A stretch of 45,161 nt of DNA, taken from assembly GCA_016939375.1 (NCBI GenBank), contig JAFGHF010000041.1:1-45161 (forward strand). The letters run 5' to 3'. Source of the DNA: Candidatus Omnitrophota bacterium. Lineage in GTDB: Bacteria; Omnitrophota; Gorgyraeia; JAFGHF01. The notes beneath the pieces are model-generated. The model saw only the letters and a program-made list of their open reading frames with translations, ran no database searches and had not been told where the DNA came from. Of the stretch, positions 7,366 through 15,921 are shown one piece after another. The position numbers and the translations under genes were made by a program. How positions within the stretch are numbered: position 1 is the stretch's first letter; each line of letters begins with the position of its first letter.

Positions 7366-8519
7366 TTTGATATCAATTTTGAAAATACATCTTCCAGCAT
7401 CTGAACAACCTTATCCCAGCTATATTTATCGACTGCCGCCTTTCTCGCTCTCTCTGCCATATCGGCTCTTAACTGTTCATTTTCCTTAAGAGAAATTATC
7501 GCCTGAGCCACTTCTTTTTGGTTAAAAATATCGACCCCTTGGCCGGCTTGTAATTCCTCTACAAAATCGCCATAGCCGCCTTGTTTGCTGGCGACGATAG
7601 GCTTTGCGCAGGCAAGATACTCAAACATTTTTACCGGATTACCTGAATTCTTCCTCACCGGCTTAAAGAAGACAATACAGATATCGAATGAATTAATGTA
7701 GAAGGGCACTAAGTCAAAAGGTACCTGAGCGGTGAAGATAAAGCTTTCTTTTACTTTTGATTCCTCTGCTAAAGATATCAACTTCTCCTTCATCGGGCCA
7801 TGGCCGGCAATAATAAATTTAGTTTTGGGGTATCTGGATAATACAAGCGGCGCGCTTCTAACCAGGCAATCCAGGCCATGCCAAGAAAACAAACCACCTA
7901 AAAAACCTATATGGAAGGTATCTGCGTTCAGGCCTAGCTTTTTGCAGGCAGTATTTCTATCCATAGGCTTAAATTCTGTTATGTCAACGCCGTTATGTAC
8001 CAGATCTATCTTTTCTGAAAGGATCTGATACTTATCACATATCATCTCCTTGAGCTGTTCACTCACAGTAATGATCCGGGTACTGAATTTAAGATTGATC
8101 TTTCGTAATGTGTCTATAAAAAATAACGCTGGTCCTGGGTAATTTTTAATTTTGAAGTCTTCGATGTCTCCGTTTACAAACAGCACATGAGGCCTACCTA
8201 TGATCTTGGCGATGGCCAGAGGGGTAAAAGAAAAAAATATCTCATAAGTCAATATAATATCAGGCTTAAACACCAAACACGTAACTAAGATATGAAAAAA
8301 TGAGAGGAGATGATAAACAAGCGGTCGCAATATCCGGATGTTGACCGTAGGTACGTAGTTTATTTTAAGATCTGTTTTTTGTCTGTATTTGCCGATACCG
8401 GCAACAGAGACCTCGACTCGATGGTTACGGCGCATGAGGTGTTCTCCAATCTCGATGACTTGTCTGACTCCCCCTATAGAACCGGACATATCTTCATAAC
8501 AAACCGACAAGATCTTCAT
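7362..8519 (-). CDS. glycosyltransferase family 4
   Basis: A GT-B glycosyltransferase of 385 residues. MKILSVCYEDMSGSIGGVRQVIEIGEHL opens the acceptor domain. A hydrophobic, membrane-facing stretch (LRPLVYHLLSFFHILVTCLVF) is followed by PDIILTYEIFFSF, while HIGFLGGLFSWHGLDCLVRSA opens the donor domain. The C-terminal FDICIVFFKPVRKNSGNPVKMFEYLACAKP segment is at the usual EX7E position and contains the second Glu. An incomplete EX7E pattern is common in GT4 relatives and does not by itself mean loss of activity. Start ATG overlaps the upstream TAA (TAATG). The substrate cannot be read. Confidence 0.87.
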   Translation of the reverse strand: MKILSVCYEDMSGSIGGVRQVIEIGEHLMRRNHRVEVSVAGIGKYRQKTDLKINYVPTVNIRILRPLVYHLLSFFHILVTCLVFKPDIILTYEIFFSFTPLAIAKIIGRPHVLFVNGDIEDFKIKNYPGPALFFIDTLRKINLKFSTRIITVSEQLKEMICDKYQILSEKIDLVHNGVDITEFKPMDRNTACKKLGLNADTFHIGFLGGLFSWHGLDCLVRSAPLVLSRYPKTKFIIAGHGPMKEKLISLAEESKVKESFIFTAQVPFDLVPFYINSFDICIVFFKPVRKNSGNPVKMFEYLACAKPIVASKQGGYGDFVEELQAGQGVDIFNQKEVAQAIISLKENEQLRADMAERARKAAVDKYSWDKVVQMLEDVFSKLISK

Positions 8520-9526
8520 TATTTTAGAAATCTTTCCTCGTTTTTAAAATAGAACTCTAATAAGCTGCGCCATGTTTCACTTAAATCTTCTTTTCCCGGC
8601 TGATGCAGGGCCCGGGCATAACTTGCCAGGCGCATCAGCATCAACGCTGATAAAGGACCAGCCAAAGAAATGTCGGCTCCGCAAGCACTACAGTAAGCTA
8701 AGGCCTGTTTCCCGGTCAATCGGGAAAACCAACTTTTACCAAACAAAGCCCATTCAAAACTCTTTAGCGGATCGCCGGGATAGCGCTTTAAACCATAGGT
8801 CAGGCAAAAAAGAAGTGGATCATAAAGGGGTAGCTGCACATCGGCATAATCTTTCCAGTCTACTACATTGATAGTATCATTTTTTAAAAATATGTTTCCC
8901 GGCCAAAAGTGACCGTGTTGCGGGTAAAAATGCGCATCGTAGATACCCCGGCCTTGGAAAGTATCGATCAAACCGGATATCTTTTCATCTTCTGTCTTTG
9001 AAAGAACAAACGACTTTTTATATTGCTCGGTGACCGATTGTAGATATTTTATCTTATCTTGCTCGGATTTGATCGTGGTCAGCTTTTGAGCCTCCTTTGA
9101 GAATTTAATCAGCCATCCCCCTACAATGTCAAAAATCCCCTGAACGCAACTTCTGTTCATAAAATGCCACTTTGTACCTATAATAGAATCCAAAACTTTG
9201 CCTGCGGCCGCTGTCTGAAAAAGGGCCAATTCTCCCTCTATCGATTCCAAGCAGATAAAGACTGGGATGCTAGATCTCAGGTCGCCATAATGGGCATGGA
9301 TATCTTCTAAGCTTTGCATTTCTTTCTTCAGCAACCACTCGTTATCTTTTTCCCTGACCATCTTGACACAAAGGGCAGGATATAAAGACCCTTGTGTAAA
9401 AATGAGGAAGACTATCTTTCTGGGAGATGCTCCATATTGAAAGAAACGCAGATTACCGGCATCTTTTATATGTTTTGAGAATATTTGTCGGTTTTCAATA
9501 ATATAATTCTTAATAAATTCGATCAC
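8519..9526 (-). CDS. aminoglycoside-phosphotransferase-like kinase fold protein
   Basis: The C-terminal half matches the APH/choline-kinase fold: QHGHFWPGNIF (residues 203-213) and INVVDWKDYAD (219-229), followed by LPLYDPLLF, correspond to the catalytic and metal-binding loops. In the family the first motif is HGDxxxxN. Here the catalytic Asp is His206, while Asn211 and the DWKD Asp223 remain. The codon is CAC, one base from GAC. It could be a sugar or lipid-sugar kinase, as found in other glycan loci, or an inactive or repurposed relative. Residues 1-120 are divergent. Located between a GT4 and a methyltransferase gene, with a nine-base gap upstream and a one-base overlap downstream. Confidence 0.65.
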   Translation of the reverse strand: MIEFIKNYIIENRQIFSKHIKDAGNLRFFQYGASPRKIVFLIFTQGSLYPALCVKMVREKDNEWLLKKEMQSLEDIHAHYGDLRSSIPVFICLESIEGELALFQTAAAGKVLDSIIGTKWHFMNRSCVQGIFDIVGGWLIKFSKEAQKLTTIKSEQDKIKYLQSVTEQYKKSFVLSKTEDEKISGLIDTFQGRGIYDAHFYPQHGHFWPGNIFLKNDTINVVDWKDYADVQLPLYDPLLFCLTYGLKRYPGDPLKSFEWALFGKSWFSRLTGKQALAYCSACGADISLAGPLSALMLMRLASYARALHQPGKEDLSETWRSLLEFYFKNEERFLK

Positions 9527-9535
9527 GAAAATTAC

Positions 9536-10588
9536 TCACTTTTTTCTGCAGAGGATGATGAAGCTAGGCATAAAATATTTATAGAGCCCCGAGAGCAAAA
9601 GTAATTTAAGCCCGAAAAATAAGATAATTTTCTGCCTTGAGCTAAGGCTGCCTATGTTATTTAAAAAATATCGCAATGTATCCGCGTCCTCAAATGGAAA
9701 GATCCAGCGTGGGTAGTGATATCCTGTAAGAGGGCAATAAAATTTTATTTCGTCGAAGCCCGCCTCTTTTAGCAGCCTTTGATAACCCTTGTAAGAATAA
9801 GTATACGTCCTGTATTTCCTTTTGGTCATGATCATCGACCACAAATCGGCAATCGACCTCGGCATAAGGCTGGTGAAACGCAACCCTGAGTGGTCGAGGT
9901 CACCAAGGAAATATTGATACCCGAACCGGTTTTCCACCCCTATATAGAGATATCCTCTCTGTTTAAGCATAGCAGACATATTACTTAACACTTTCTTCTG
10001 TGCCTGATAAGGCCTACCTAAGCTGCTCTCTGTGCCCACCCATTCAAGCAAACCATTCATCAGGATAAGGTCAAAATATGACCGGGGAAAAGGAAGCCCC
10101 GAGACATTCGCCAAAACCGGCTGTACATTATCTATACCTTCTTTTCGGCAAGCTATAGATAGCCATTTTAGCCTGCCAAAGATATTATCAACCGAAATCA
10201 CCTCATCAAAGCGGCGGGATAGCGGCCTAGATAAGCTCCCCCAACCACAACCTAGATCCAAAACCCTGCTCTTCCTAGAAAGGGGGGCTAAAAATACTCC
10301 GTCGGCCCTGGATTGATCAAAAAAATACTTAAACCAGCGGGGAAAGCGCTGCTGGAAATAGTCCAGGCGGAAAGATTCCCAATCCATACTTTCTGCTTTA
10401 TGCAAAAGCTCGTCTAGCTCTTTCTGGCTAAAACTTTCAAAGTCCCAATGGGCCTTGAGCTCGGCGAAACAGGGGATATCTTCTTTTATAGGCCAAGACT
10501 TATCACAATTTTGGCAAGAAAACGTCTGTGCATCTTTTTTCAGTAAGTCGCTACATATAGGACAGCAGTATTGAATGCTATTCATCAT
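9536..10588 (-). CDS. zinc-ribbon (Trm112-like) class I methyltransferase
   Basis: A two-part protein of 350 residues. The N-terminus is a short zinc-ribbon, YCCPICSDLLKKD followed by FSCQNCDKSWPI, like the Trm112 domain often fused to methyltransferases. The SAM-binding motif is SRVLDLGCGWGSLSRPLS, with FDLILMNGLLEWVGTE at motif IV. The C-terminal 40 residues are hydrophobic, suggesting membrane contact. It probably methylates a glycan or lipid-linked intermediate, but the substrate is not visible. Start ATG at 10588 overlaps the GT2 stop as ATGA. A second ATG follows immediately. It has the same architecture as the methyltransferase at 38967-40079, in the peptide operon. Confidence 0.8.
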   Translation of the reverse strand: MMNSIQYCCPICSDLLKKDAQTFSCQNCDKSWPIKEDIPCFAELKAHWDFESFSQKELDELLHKAESMDWESFRLDYFQQRFPRWFKYFFDQSRADGVFLAPLSRKSRVLDLGCGWGSLSRPLSRRFDEVISVDNIFGRLKWLSIACRKEGIDNVQPVLANVSGLPFPRSYFDLILMNGLLEWVGTESSLGRPYQAQKKVLSNMSAMLKQRGYLYIGVENRFGYQYFLGDLDHSGLRFTSLMPRSIADLWSMIMTKRKYRTYTYSYKGYQRLLKEAGFDEIKFYCPLTGYHYPRWIFPFEDADTLRYFLNNIGSLSSRQKIILFFGLKLLLLSGLYKYFMPSFIILCRKK

Positions 10589-11502
10589 CTTTTCTTTAGC
10601 TTAAAGATCGCGTTTAACATACCTTTGTAATATTGGCTTTTCTGTTGTAGTCTTTTTTTGTCTTTCATAAATGGATAGGCCGCAGACCAAAAAAGAGTCC
10701 CCAAAATAATATGGCAGAAAGTCCAAATGCCATAAATAGCCAAATAGACACCACCGTAATGCTTTTTGTAAAATAAGAAGCTCCCTTTCGTCTTTATCTC
10801 ACTCATCTGCTGCGTAGGCAACCTATTGAAAGTGCTCTGTCTATAATGGATTATGTTTCCTGAAGGGACAAAGTAGGTCTGCCAGTGAGTCTTTTTGACC
10901 CTAAGGCAAAGATCGGATTCTTCGCCATAGAAGTAAAATTTTTCGTCAAAGGCACCGACCTCTTCCAATACTTCTCGTCTTACCATAAAACATGCCCCGG
11001 AGACCACATCTACTTTTTCAGTCCGGTCATAACTGAATTTAAAACCGGCCGCTCCAGCTCCTTTGGTAAACATCGATAAAACCGCTATCGCTTGATGCGA
11101 ACTAGGGTAATTAGCACATGATGGTTGTATGGTCTTGTCGGGATTAAGCAACTTGCAACCGACTATTCCGGCCTCTGGATTTTTCTCCAAAAACTCTACC
11201 ATCTTTGAAAACGCGTTATCTAAGACGACTGTATCATTGTTAAGAAATAATATATATTTGCCGCTAGCCGTGGCAAGACCCTGGTTGTTGGCCTGGGCAA
11301 AACCTGCATTATGCTCGTTTATAATCAAAGAGATGTCGGGGTATTTGCTCTTTATCATCTGCACGCTCTTATCTTCTGAGGCATTGTCGACCACAATGAT
11401 CTCGGCATCAAGCCCTTCTAAATGCGCATATACTGACTCTATGCACTTATCAAGCATGTCTTTTAGATTGTAATTTACTATTATAATCGATAGCTCAGGC
11501 AT
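10585..11502 (-). CDS. glycosyltransferase family 2 (rhamnosyltransferase-like)
   Basis: An inverting GT-A enzyme. LSIIIVNYNLKDMLDKCIESV opens the nucleotide-binding fold, AEIIVVDNASEDKSVQMI holds the first acidic site, and YILFLNNDTVVLDNAF carries the DxD-equivalent (NND). VSGACFMVRREVLEEVGAFDEKFYFYGEESDLCLRVKK is the conserved acceptor/base region of WbbL-like rhamnosyltransferases. A C-terminal hydrophobic segment (YLAIYGIWTFCHIILGTLFWSAAYPF) should anchor it to the inner membrane. It lies six bases downstream of the radical SAM gene and overlaps the methyltransferase after it. Rhamnose is a guess from family resemblance. Confidence 0.87.
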   Translation of the reverse strand: MPELSIIIVNYNLKDMLDKCIESVYAHLEGLDAEIIVVDNASEDKSVQMIKSKYPDISLIINEHNAGFAQANNQGLATASGKYILFLNNDTVVLDNAFSKMVEFLEKNPEAGIVGCKLLNPDKTIQPSCANYPSSHQAIAVLSMFTKGAGAAGFKFSYDRTEKVDVVSGACFMVRREVLEEVGAFDEKFYFYGEESDLCLRVKKTHWQTYFVPSGNIIHYRQSTFNRLPTQQMSEIKTKGSFLFYKKHYGGVYLAIYGIWTFCHIILGTLFWSAAYPFMKDKKRLQQKSQYYKGMLNAIFKLKKR

Positions 11503-11508
11503 ATTATT

Positions 11509-13059
11509 TTATCGCGCTTTGACCCTCTCTCTCAGCAACCGGTTTTTAATGCGGATAGCCCAAAATACGATTTTGGCAAAAAAGGTTTCTCCGGCTGGGC
11601 TTATTTTGTATATAAACCGCGACAGGCTACAAATAGCCAAAATCCCAAAAGCCACAAAAGGATGATGCCTATACATCATATTGAGACGGTCGATGACCCT
11701 GCTTGACTTTTCTATCTTTTTAAGTAACTTCTTAGGTAAGTTGAAAAATCCGCCGCCATCAAACTGGCCTTGGTCGTCGAACAAAAAATGTCGAAACAGG
11801 GGTGTGGAAGTACGAATCCTATAATTACCTGTGAATCTGGCTCTTTGCAGCCACCAATGATCAAATCCATATTGCTCTTTATGCTGCTGATAAATCTCGG
11901 TACCTGGGAAGGGGATGAGTACGCCTCCGGGCATGATCTCCTTGACATGAGGCCTTATTTTACTGATAAACTTGGTCGTATTTTCTAAGTCTTGCTCTGT
12001 TTCCCAAGGATAGCCCCACATAAAGTTTATCGTGCACTCGATTCCGGCCTGCTCTGTCTTAAAGATTATATCCTCAATCTTTTCTATGCTGACGCCTTTT
12101 TTAATCTGTTTTAGCGTGGCTGGGTTTGCGCTTTCCACTCCATAATTGATAGTGGCGCATCCCGCCCTGCGCATGGCTTTCAGTAACTCTGAATCTATGC
12201 AATCTACCCGGCTGACGCAGTTCCAGCTGGGCCGAAAGTCGAGATCTCTCTCGATCTTCTCGCAAAGTTCAAAGACTCTGGACTTATTAGCTGTAAATAC
12301 ATCGTCATAGAAGGAAAAATCGACCAGGCCATATTTCTTGTGCATTATTTTTAGCTCTTCTAAGATATTATCGGCGCTGCGCACCCTCAGCTTATTGCCA
12401 AAGACCTCTTTTGAGCAATAAGAGCATTGTCCAAAACAACCCCGGCTGGTGATTATCCCTCCGTAGCGGCGCAGGTCGGAGCGATCAGCGACGTAGTCTT
12501 TAAAGTTAAACAATTCCTTTGCCGGAAAAGGGATGCCATCCAGATCGCTGATCATCTGGCGGGGAGGATTATGGACGATATCTCCGGAGCTATTTCTATA
12601 ACTTATACCGGGGATATCTTCTAGGCCGGCTTTTCCCTGAAAATAGTCCATCAGTTGCTCTACCGCCCTCTCCCCTTCATTGCGCACAGCAATATCTGCA
12701 CCATGAGTGATGACCTCCTGCGGGAAAAGTGTGGAGTGTGCTCCGCCGGAGACTATAGTAGTTTTTATTTCTTTAAGTTCCTTGATCAAGTCGTAAGCGA
12801 ACCCGGAGAAAAGCGTTGTAATACTCATACCCACAAAGATAGGCGAGTAGTCTTTGATCGATTGTTTAAAGCTTTTGATGTCATATTTTACATATGGGGC
12901 AGTGGCGTCTAAGATCGATACCCGGGCTTTTTTTTGTTTTAGGACTGACCCTATATAAGCCAAGCCTAAAGGTAAAGTAAAATCCACGCGTGGCGAAGGC
13001 GGCTGAATAAGTATTACTCTGTTCTGCTGCATAGGCGTTTTAATCCCGATTTCCTCCAT
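11509..13059 (-). CDS. cobalamin-binding-domain radical SAM protein
   Basis: A class B radical SAM protein. The N-terminal B12-binding-like domain spans residues 13-140 (VILIQPPSPRVDFTLPLGLAY, FVGMSITTL, TIVSGGAHSTLFPQEV), but the DxHxxG base-on motif is not evident. The SAM domain carries SRGCFGQCSYCSKE (Cys208, Cys212, Cys215), the 4Fe-4S site. The reaction could be a methylation or a ring/carbon rearrangement of a sugar or lipid. It overlaps the upstream GT2 gene, so a glycan or lipid substrate is likely. The open frame starts at ATG 13059. ATG 13032 (nine codons later) is also possible because conservation begins just after it. Confidence 0.85.
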   Translation of the reverse strand: MEEIGIKTPMQQNRVILIQPPSPRVDFTLPLGLAYIGSVLKQKKARVSILDATAPYVKYDIKSFKQSIKDYSPIFVGMSITTLFSGFAYDLIKELKEIKTTIVSGGAHSTLFPQEVITHGADIAVRNEGERAVEQLMDYFQGKAGLEDIPGISYRNSSGDIVHNPPRQMISDLDGIPFPAKELFNFKDYVADRSDLRRYGGIITSRGCFGQCSYCSKEVFGNKLRVRSADNILEELKIMHKKYGLVDFSFYDDVFTANKSRVFELCEKIERDLDFRPSWNCVSRVDCIDSELLKAMRRAGCATINYGVESANPATLKQIKKGVSIEKIEDIIFKTEQAGIECTINFMWGYPWETEQDLENTTKFISKIRPHVKEIMPGGVLIPFPGTEIYQQHKEQYGFDHWWLQRARFTGNYRIRTSTPLFRHFLFDDQGQFDGGGFFNLPKKLLKKIEKSSRVIDRLNMMYRHHPFVAFGILAICSLSRFIYKISPAGETFFAKIVFWAIRIKNRLLRERVKAR

Positions 13060-13808
13060 AAAGACCTAAAACCGAATTTTATCATCCGTGGATATATAAC
13101 TCTTTGCAAAAACAAAGGGTGTCCGCTGCGCCAAAGCCCGCAAGTAGTATAAATATATCTGTAATCCTTTTTATGTTTCCTGATAAGTTTCCCTAAGCTT
13201 ACAAAATATGCTTTTGGTAGAGAGCCTTTCTTGGACTTGCCCGAAGACCTATGGTATACATAGGCCGGTATTACATAGACATTCAAACGCTGGCGAAGAA
13301 TACTCAAACAATAATCGACCGCAAAAAGGTGCAGTGAATCGCATACTTTTTCATCGAATTGCTGCATCCCAAAAACAGACCTGGGGATAATCGTCAAACA
13401 TTCATCGACTGTCTGTACTTTTGTCGGTTCTGCAATAGTCGTGTTGCCGGCGTTTTTGGCAGGCGTCCCATATTCAATATTACTTATTGTCTCTAAACCA
13501 GCGCCATTTGTTTTTCTTCTAGCCCCGGCCACCCCGGCGATACCAAGATCGGGGATAGATCCCAGGATCTTTTCTGCGTCTTCCAACCATGTTTTGGAAC
13601 GTAAATCAACATCCTGATGCACAAACATTATATACTCACCCCTGGCTCTCTTTGCGCCATCATTGAAAGCCCGGGCCACAGACTTAAATTCACCTTTGGC
13701 GTTATCGATCTTGATCAACTCAAACTGGGCAGTCTGTTCCTTTAGACTCTTGAGCAAGTAATCTGCTAATACTTTTTCATTATCATAAACACAGACTAGC
13801 GAAAACAC
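13014..13808 (-). CDS. glycosyltransferase family 2-like protein
   Basis: A GT-A fold protein of 264 residues that opens with FSLVCVYDNEKVLADYLLKSLKEQ and continues with FELIKIDNAKGEFKSVARAFNDGAKRARGEYIMFVHQDVDL, where QDVD is the DxD metal site. VDECLTIIPRSVFGMQQFDEKVCDSLHLFAVDYCLSI matches the acceptor-side region of small GT2 enzymes. The C-terminus is basic. The start is GTG at 13808, with GGAGGG about 12 bases upstream, slightly far but the best site available. It overlaps the radical SAM gene downstream. Donor and acceptor sugars are unknown. Confidence 0.78.
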   Translation of the reverse strand: MFSLVCVYDNEKVLADYLLKSLKEQTAQFELIKIDNAKGEFKSVARAFNDGAKRARGEYIMFVHQDVDLRSKTWLEDAEKILGSIPDLGIAGVAGARRKTNGAGLETISNIEYGTPAKNAGNTTIAEPTKVQTVDECLTIIPRSVFGMQQFDEKVCDSLHLFAVDYCLSILRQRLNVYVIPAYVYHRSSGKSKKGSLPKAYFVSLGKLIRKHKKDYRYIYTTCGLWRSGHPLFLQRVIYPRMIKFGFRSLWRKSGLKRLCSRTE

Positions 13809-13852
13809 TGTTTACGATACCCTCCTGGCAGCTGCAAGATGAGCATTCTTAT

Positions 13853-14518
13853 TTACACAAGACATTCGGCATAAAGAGAATAATATGCTGCCGGCTTAAT
13901 GATCTTAAGTTTGTAACATAAAGAAAGGGGCTTTCTTATATACCATGGCAATAATTTATGGACAAAAATAGGTTTCTCTTGTCTCACGTAGAACTTGTCA
14001 AAATGTTTTGACAAAAGCAAAGTAAGCGACTCTTTGGTAAAAAAATTTACATGGTCCAACTCTAACATGTGCTCATAAGTCAGGTTAGAACGCTTTAATC
14101 TATCAAACTCTGTGATATTAGGAACGGTTAAAAGGATGTTCTTCTTAGCAACCTTTTTGGCTTGGCTTAAAGCTGTGTCTGGATCTCTGAGGTGTTCTAA
14201 CAGCTCAAACATTAAAACAGTATCGAAAGACCTCTCGGCAAAGGGCAGTACCCCTTTTACAACATGGGCCTCTATTCCCCTCTCCTGCGTGATTTTGACA
14301 TATTCTTCGTTTATATCTACGCCCACACAATCAAACCCTAACTTCTTTAGTTCCAAGCAGCAGTTTCCCGTAGCACAACCGAAATCCAGGACCCTTTTGC
14401 CCGCATGTTGCTTGCAGAACAATATATGGCTTGAGCTATAGCCTTTTTTAGCACCTATATCAATATAATATCTTTTTGAATCTCTGTAGATCGTTTCCCT
14501 GTTGAGCATTTTGTTCAT
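13853..14518 (-). CDS. class I SAM-dependent methyltransferase
   Basis: A 221-residue methyltransferase with RVLDFGCATGNCCLELKKLGFDCVGVDINEEYV (SAM loop and acidic residue) and RSFDTVLMFELLEHLRDPDTALSQAKKVAKKNILLTVPN, typical of Methyltransf_11/23 proteins. The ribosome site AAAGGATTAAAA supports ATG 14518. The DNA here is visibly more AT-rich than the glycosyltransferase genes to its left. Together with the radical SAM gene and decayed fragment upstream it looks like a separately acquired patch. Substrate unknown. Confidence 0.8.
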   Translation of the reverse strand: MNKMLNRETIYRDSKRYYIDIGAKKGYSSSHILFCKQHAGKRVLDFGCATGNCCLELKKLGFDCVGVDINEEYVKITQERGIEAHVVKGVLPFAERSFDTVLMFELLEHLRDPDTALSQAKKVAKKNILLTVPNITEFDRLKRSNLTYEHMLELDHVNFFTKESLTLLLSKHFDKFYVRQEKPIFVHKLLPWYIRKPLSLCYKLKIIKPAAYYSLYAECLV

Positions 14519-14841
14519 TTTTAATCCTTTTTTAAAATTATATTTATTTTTTTATTATCGCTCTTGGTGTGGCTGGCTGGACGAAGTTAGAACCTCTTTA
14601 ATAAAAGAACCAGCCCCTATATGTTAAATAACTGTATCAGTTATTAGAGAACATTGATCCGACGTTCTCTCCACATTGACTCTCTAAAGCAGAAATCAGG
14701 ACTTTATCAGCGAAAATCTATATATTCCATTCATATCTATCGCCCAACCGAATGTTCATCTCTACACACTGCGTCCGGTTTTTCTGTAACTACTTGTATT
14801 TCCTTGAGTTGACACTTTATTTCTATTGCTTCATATAGACC
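14519..14841. other. 323-bp non-coding gap with two adjacent inverted repeats
   Basis: No convincing gene. Two inverted repeats stand next to each other: AATAACTG-TAT-CAGTTATT (14627-14645) and AGAGAAC-11 bases-GTTCTCT (14646-14670). They could be operators or hairpins ahead of the methyltransferase gene. An open minus-strand stretch of about 33 codons starts at 14841 and stops near 14743. It may be decayed coding sequence, but I cannot assign a family. No clear minus-strand promoter was found. Confidence 0.5.
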
Positions 14842-15876
14842 TTAACGGCCTAAAAAAGGCACGATGTGCCTTCCATTACTCATAGGAGTTTTAGCACATA
14901 TTTTGCAAATTTCAGATTCCACCTCTGGAATATCTTTTATTTTAAAATCAAATATCGACCCTAAAAAATGTCTTTTATCAAAAACACCGCAACACCTAAA
15001 CAGCTGTCCATCGAAATTAACAGTTATGCGGTTAAATCGAAGGTTGCAGAATTTAACATTATTGCTATCTATGGCCGTCATATAACTTTTCTCTTTTTGT
15101 AGGTCAATAAACTGACTATATACTTTTGACATTTTCTCTTTTTGTTCCTGAAACTCTATAAAGCAATCTACGCACACCATTCGCCCTCTATTAGAAACAA
15201 ACTTTATATCATGTTTCCTGCAAAACTTTTCTGCTAATTCCGAATCTTTCTTATTGTAAATAAAATTAAGAAATATAAGCTTGATTTGAAGGTTTTTGAG
15301 TTTCGCCGCATTTTTTAGCTGTACCAGCTTTAAGATATTGCTTTTGACCTTTTCTATATTCCCCCCTCTATGATATCTTGAATATATCTCTTGTGTCATT
15401 CCAGAAAGTGTTATTCTAATGTCATCAACGCCAGATTTTAAAAAATCATTGGGTTCTGGTAAATGATTTAAAGTAGTATTTACCTGAACCGTAGCACCTT
15501 TTTGCATAAAGCTCGGGTTTGATTTTGCATAACGTATAATTTGATGAATAGCTGGATTCAATAGTGGTTCGCCCCAGTTGCCTATTTCTATATGATTGAC
15601 TAAAACATTTTCTTCCACAAACTTATCTACAATTCTTTTAAACAATGTCGGGTTCATAAATCCCTTGCCTGGTCCTTCAAGTACACAACTTCCACCATTA
15701 GGGCATAATGCGCATTTAAGACCACAGTGGGAAACATCAAGATTTAGATAAAAATTGGTTGGAGTAATTTTAAAGAATTTAAAAATCCTTCTTTTTGTAT
15801 ATACAGACAACTTTACTACCTTCTGAGGTAATACTCTTTTAATAATATCTGTCTCTTGACGTTGAATACGATTCAT
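14842..15876 (-). CDS. radical SAM protein with SPASM-like C-terminus
   Basis: A 344-residue radical SAM enzyme. The 4Fe-4S motif is CGLKCALC (Cys51, Cys55, Cys58), followed by NHIEIGNWGEPLLNP, a variant of the GGEP motif, and DDIRITLSGMTQEIYSRYH. The C-terminal part has more cysteines (CVDCFIEF, RCCGVFDK, CKICAKT), consistent with an auxiliary cluster. It is the only full-length gene of this type within the glycosyltransferase block and has no nearby peptide precursor that I can see, so its substrate could be a sugar or lipid. The ribosome site is weak. Base composition is AT-richer than that of the flanking glycan genes, and a decayed radical SAM fragment lies just upstream. Confidence 0.8.
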   Translation of the reverse strand: MNRIQRQETDIIKRVLPQKVVKLSVYTKRRIFKFFKITPTNFYLNLDVSHCGLKCALCPNGGSCVLEGPGKGFMNPTLFKRIVDKFVEENVLVNHIEIGNWGEPLLNPAIHQIIRYAKSNPSFMQKGATVQVNTTLNHLPEPNDFLKSGVDDIRITLSGMTQEIYSRYHRGGNIEKVKSNILKLVQLKNAAKLKNLQIKLIFLNFIYNKKDSELAEKFCRKHDIKFVSNRGRMVCVDCFIEFQEQKEKMSKVYSQFIDLQKEKSYMTAIDSNNVKFCNLRFNRITVNFDGQLFRCCGVFDKRHFLGSIFDFKIKDIPEVESEICKICAKTPMSNGRHIVPFLGR

Positions 15877-15921
15877 TTTTTCTTATTTTAGTTTCTTTTC
15901 CGCTTGCGTAGAGCTTCTCTC

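Noticed and set aside
14809-14839. Plus-strand TTGACA followed by a TATAGA-like hexamer
   Set aside because: Spacing is about 19 bases and no plus-strand gene follows.
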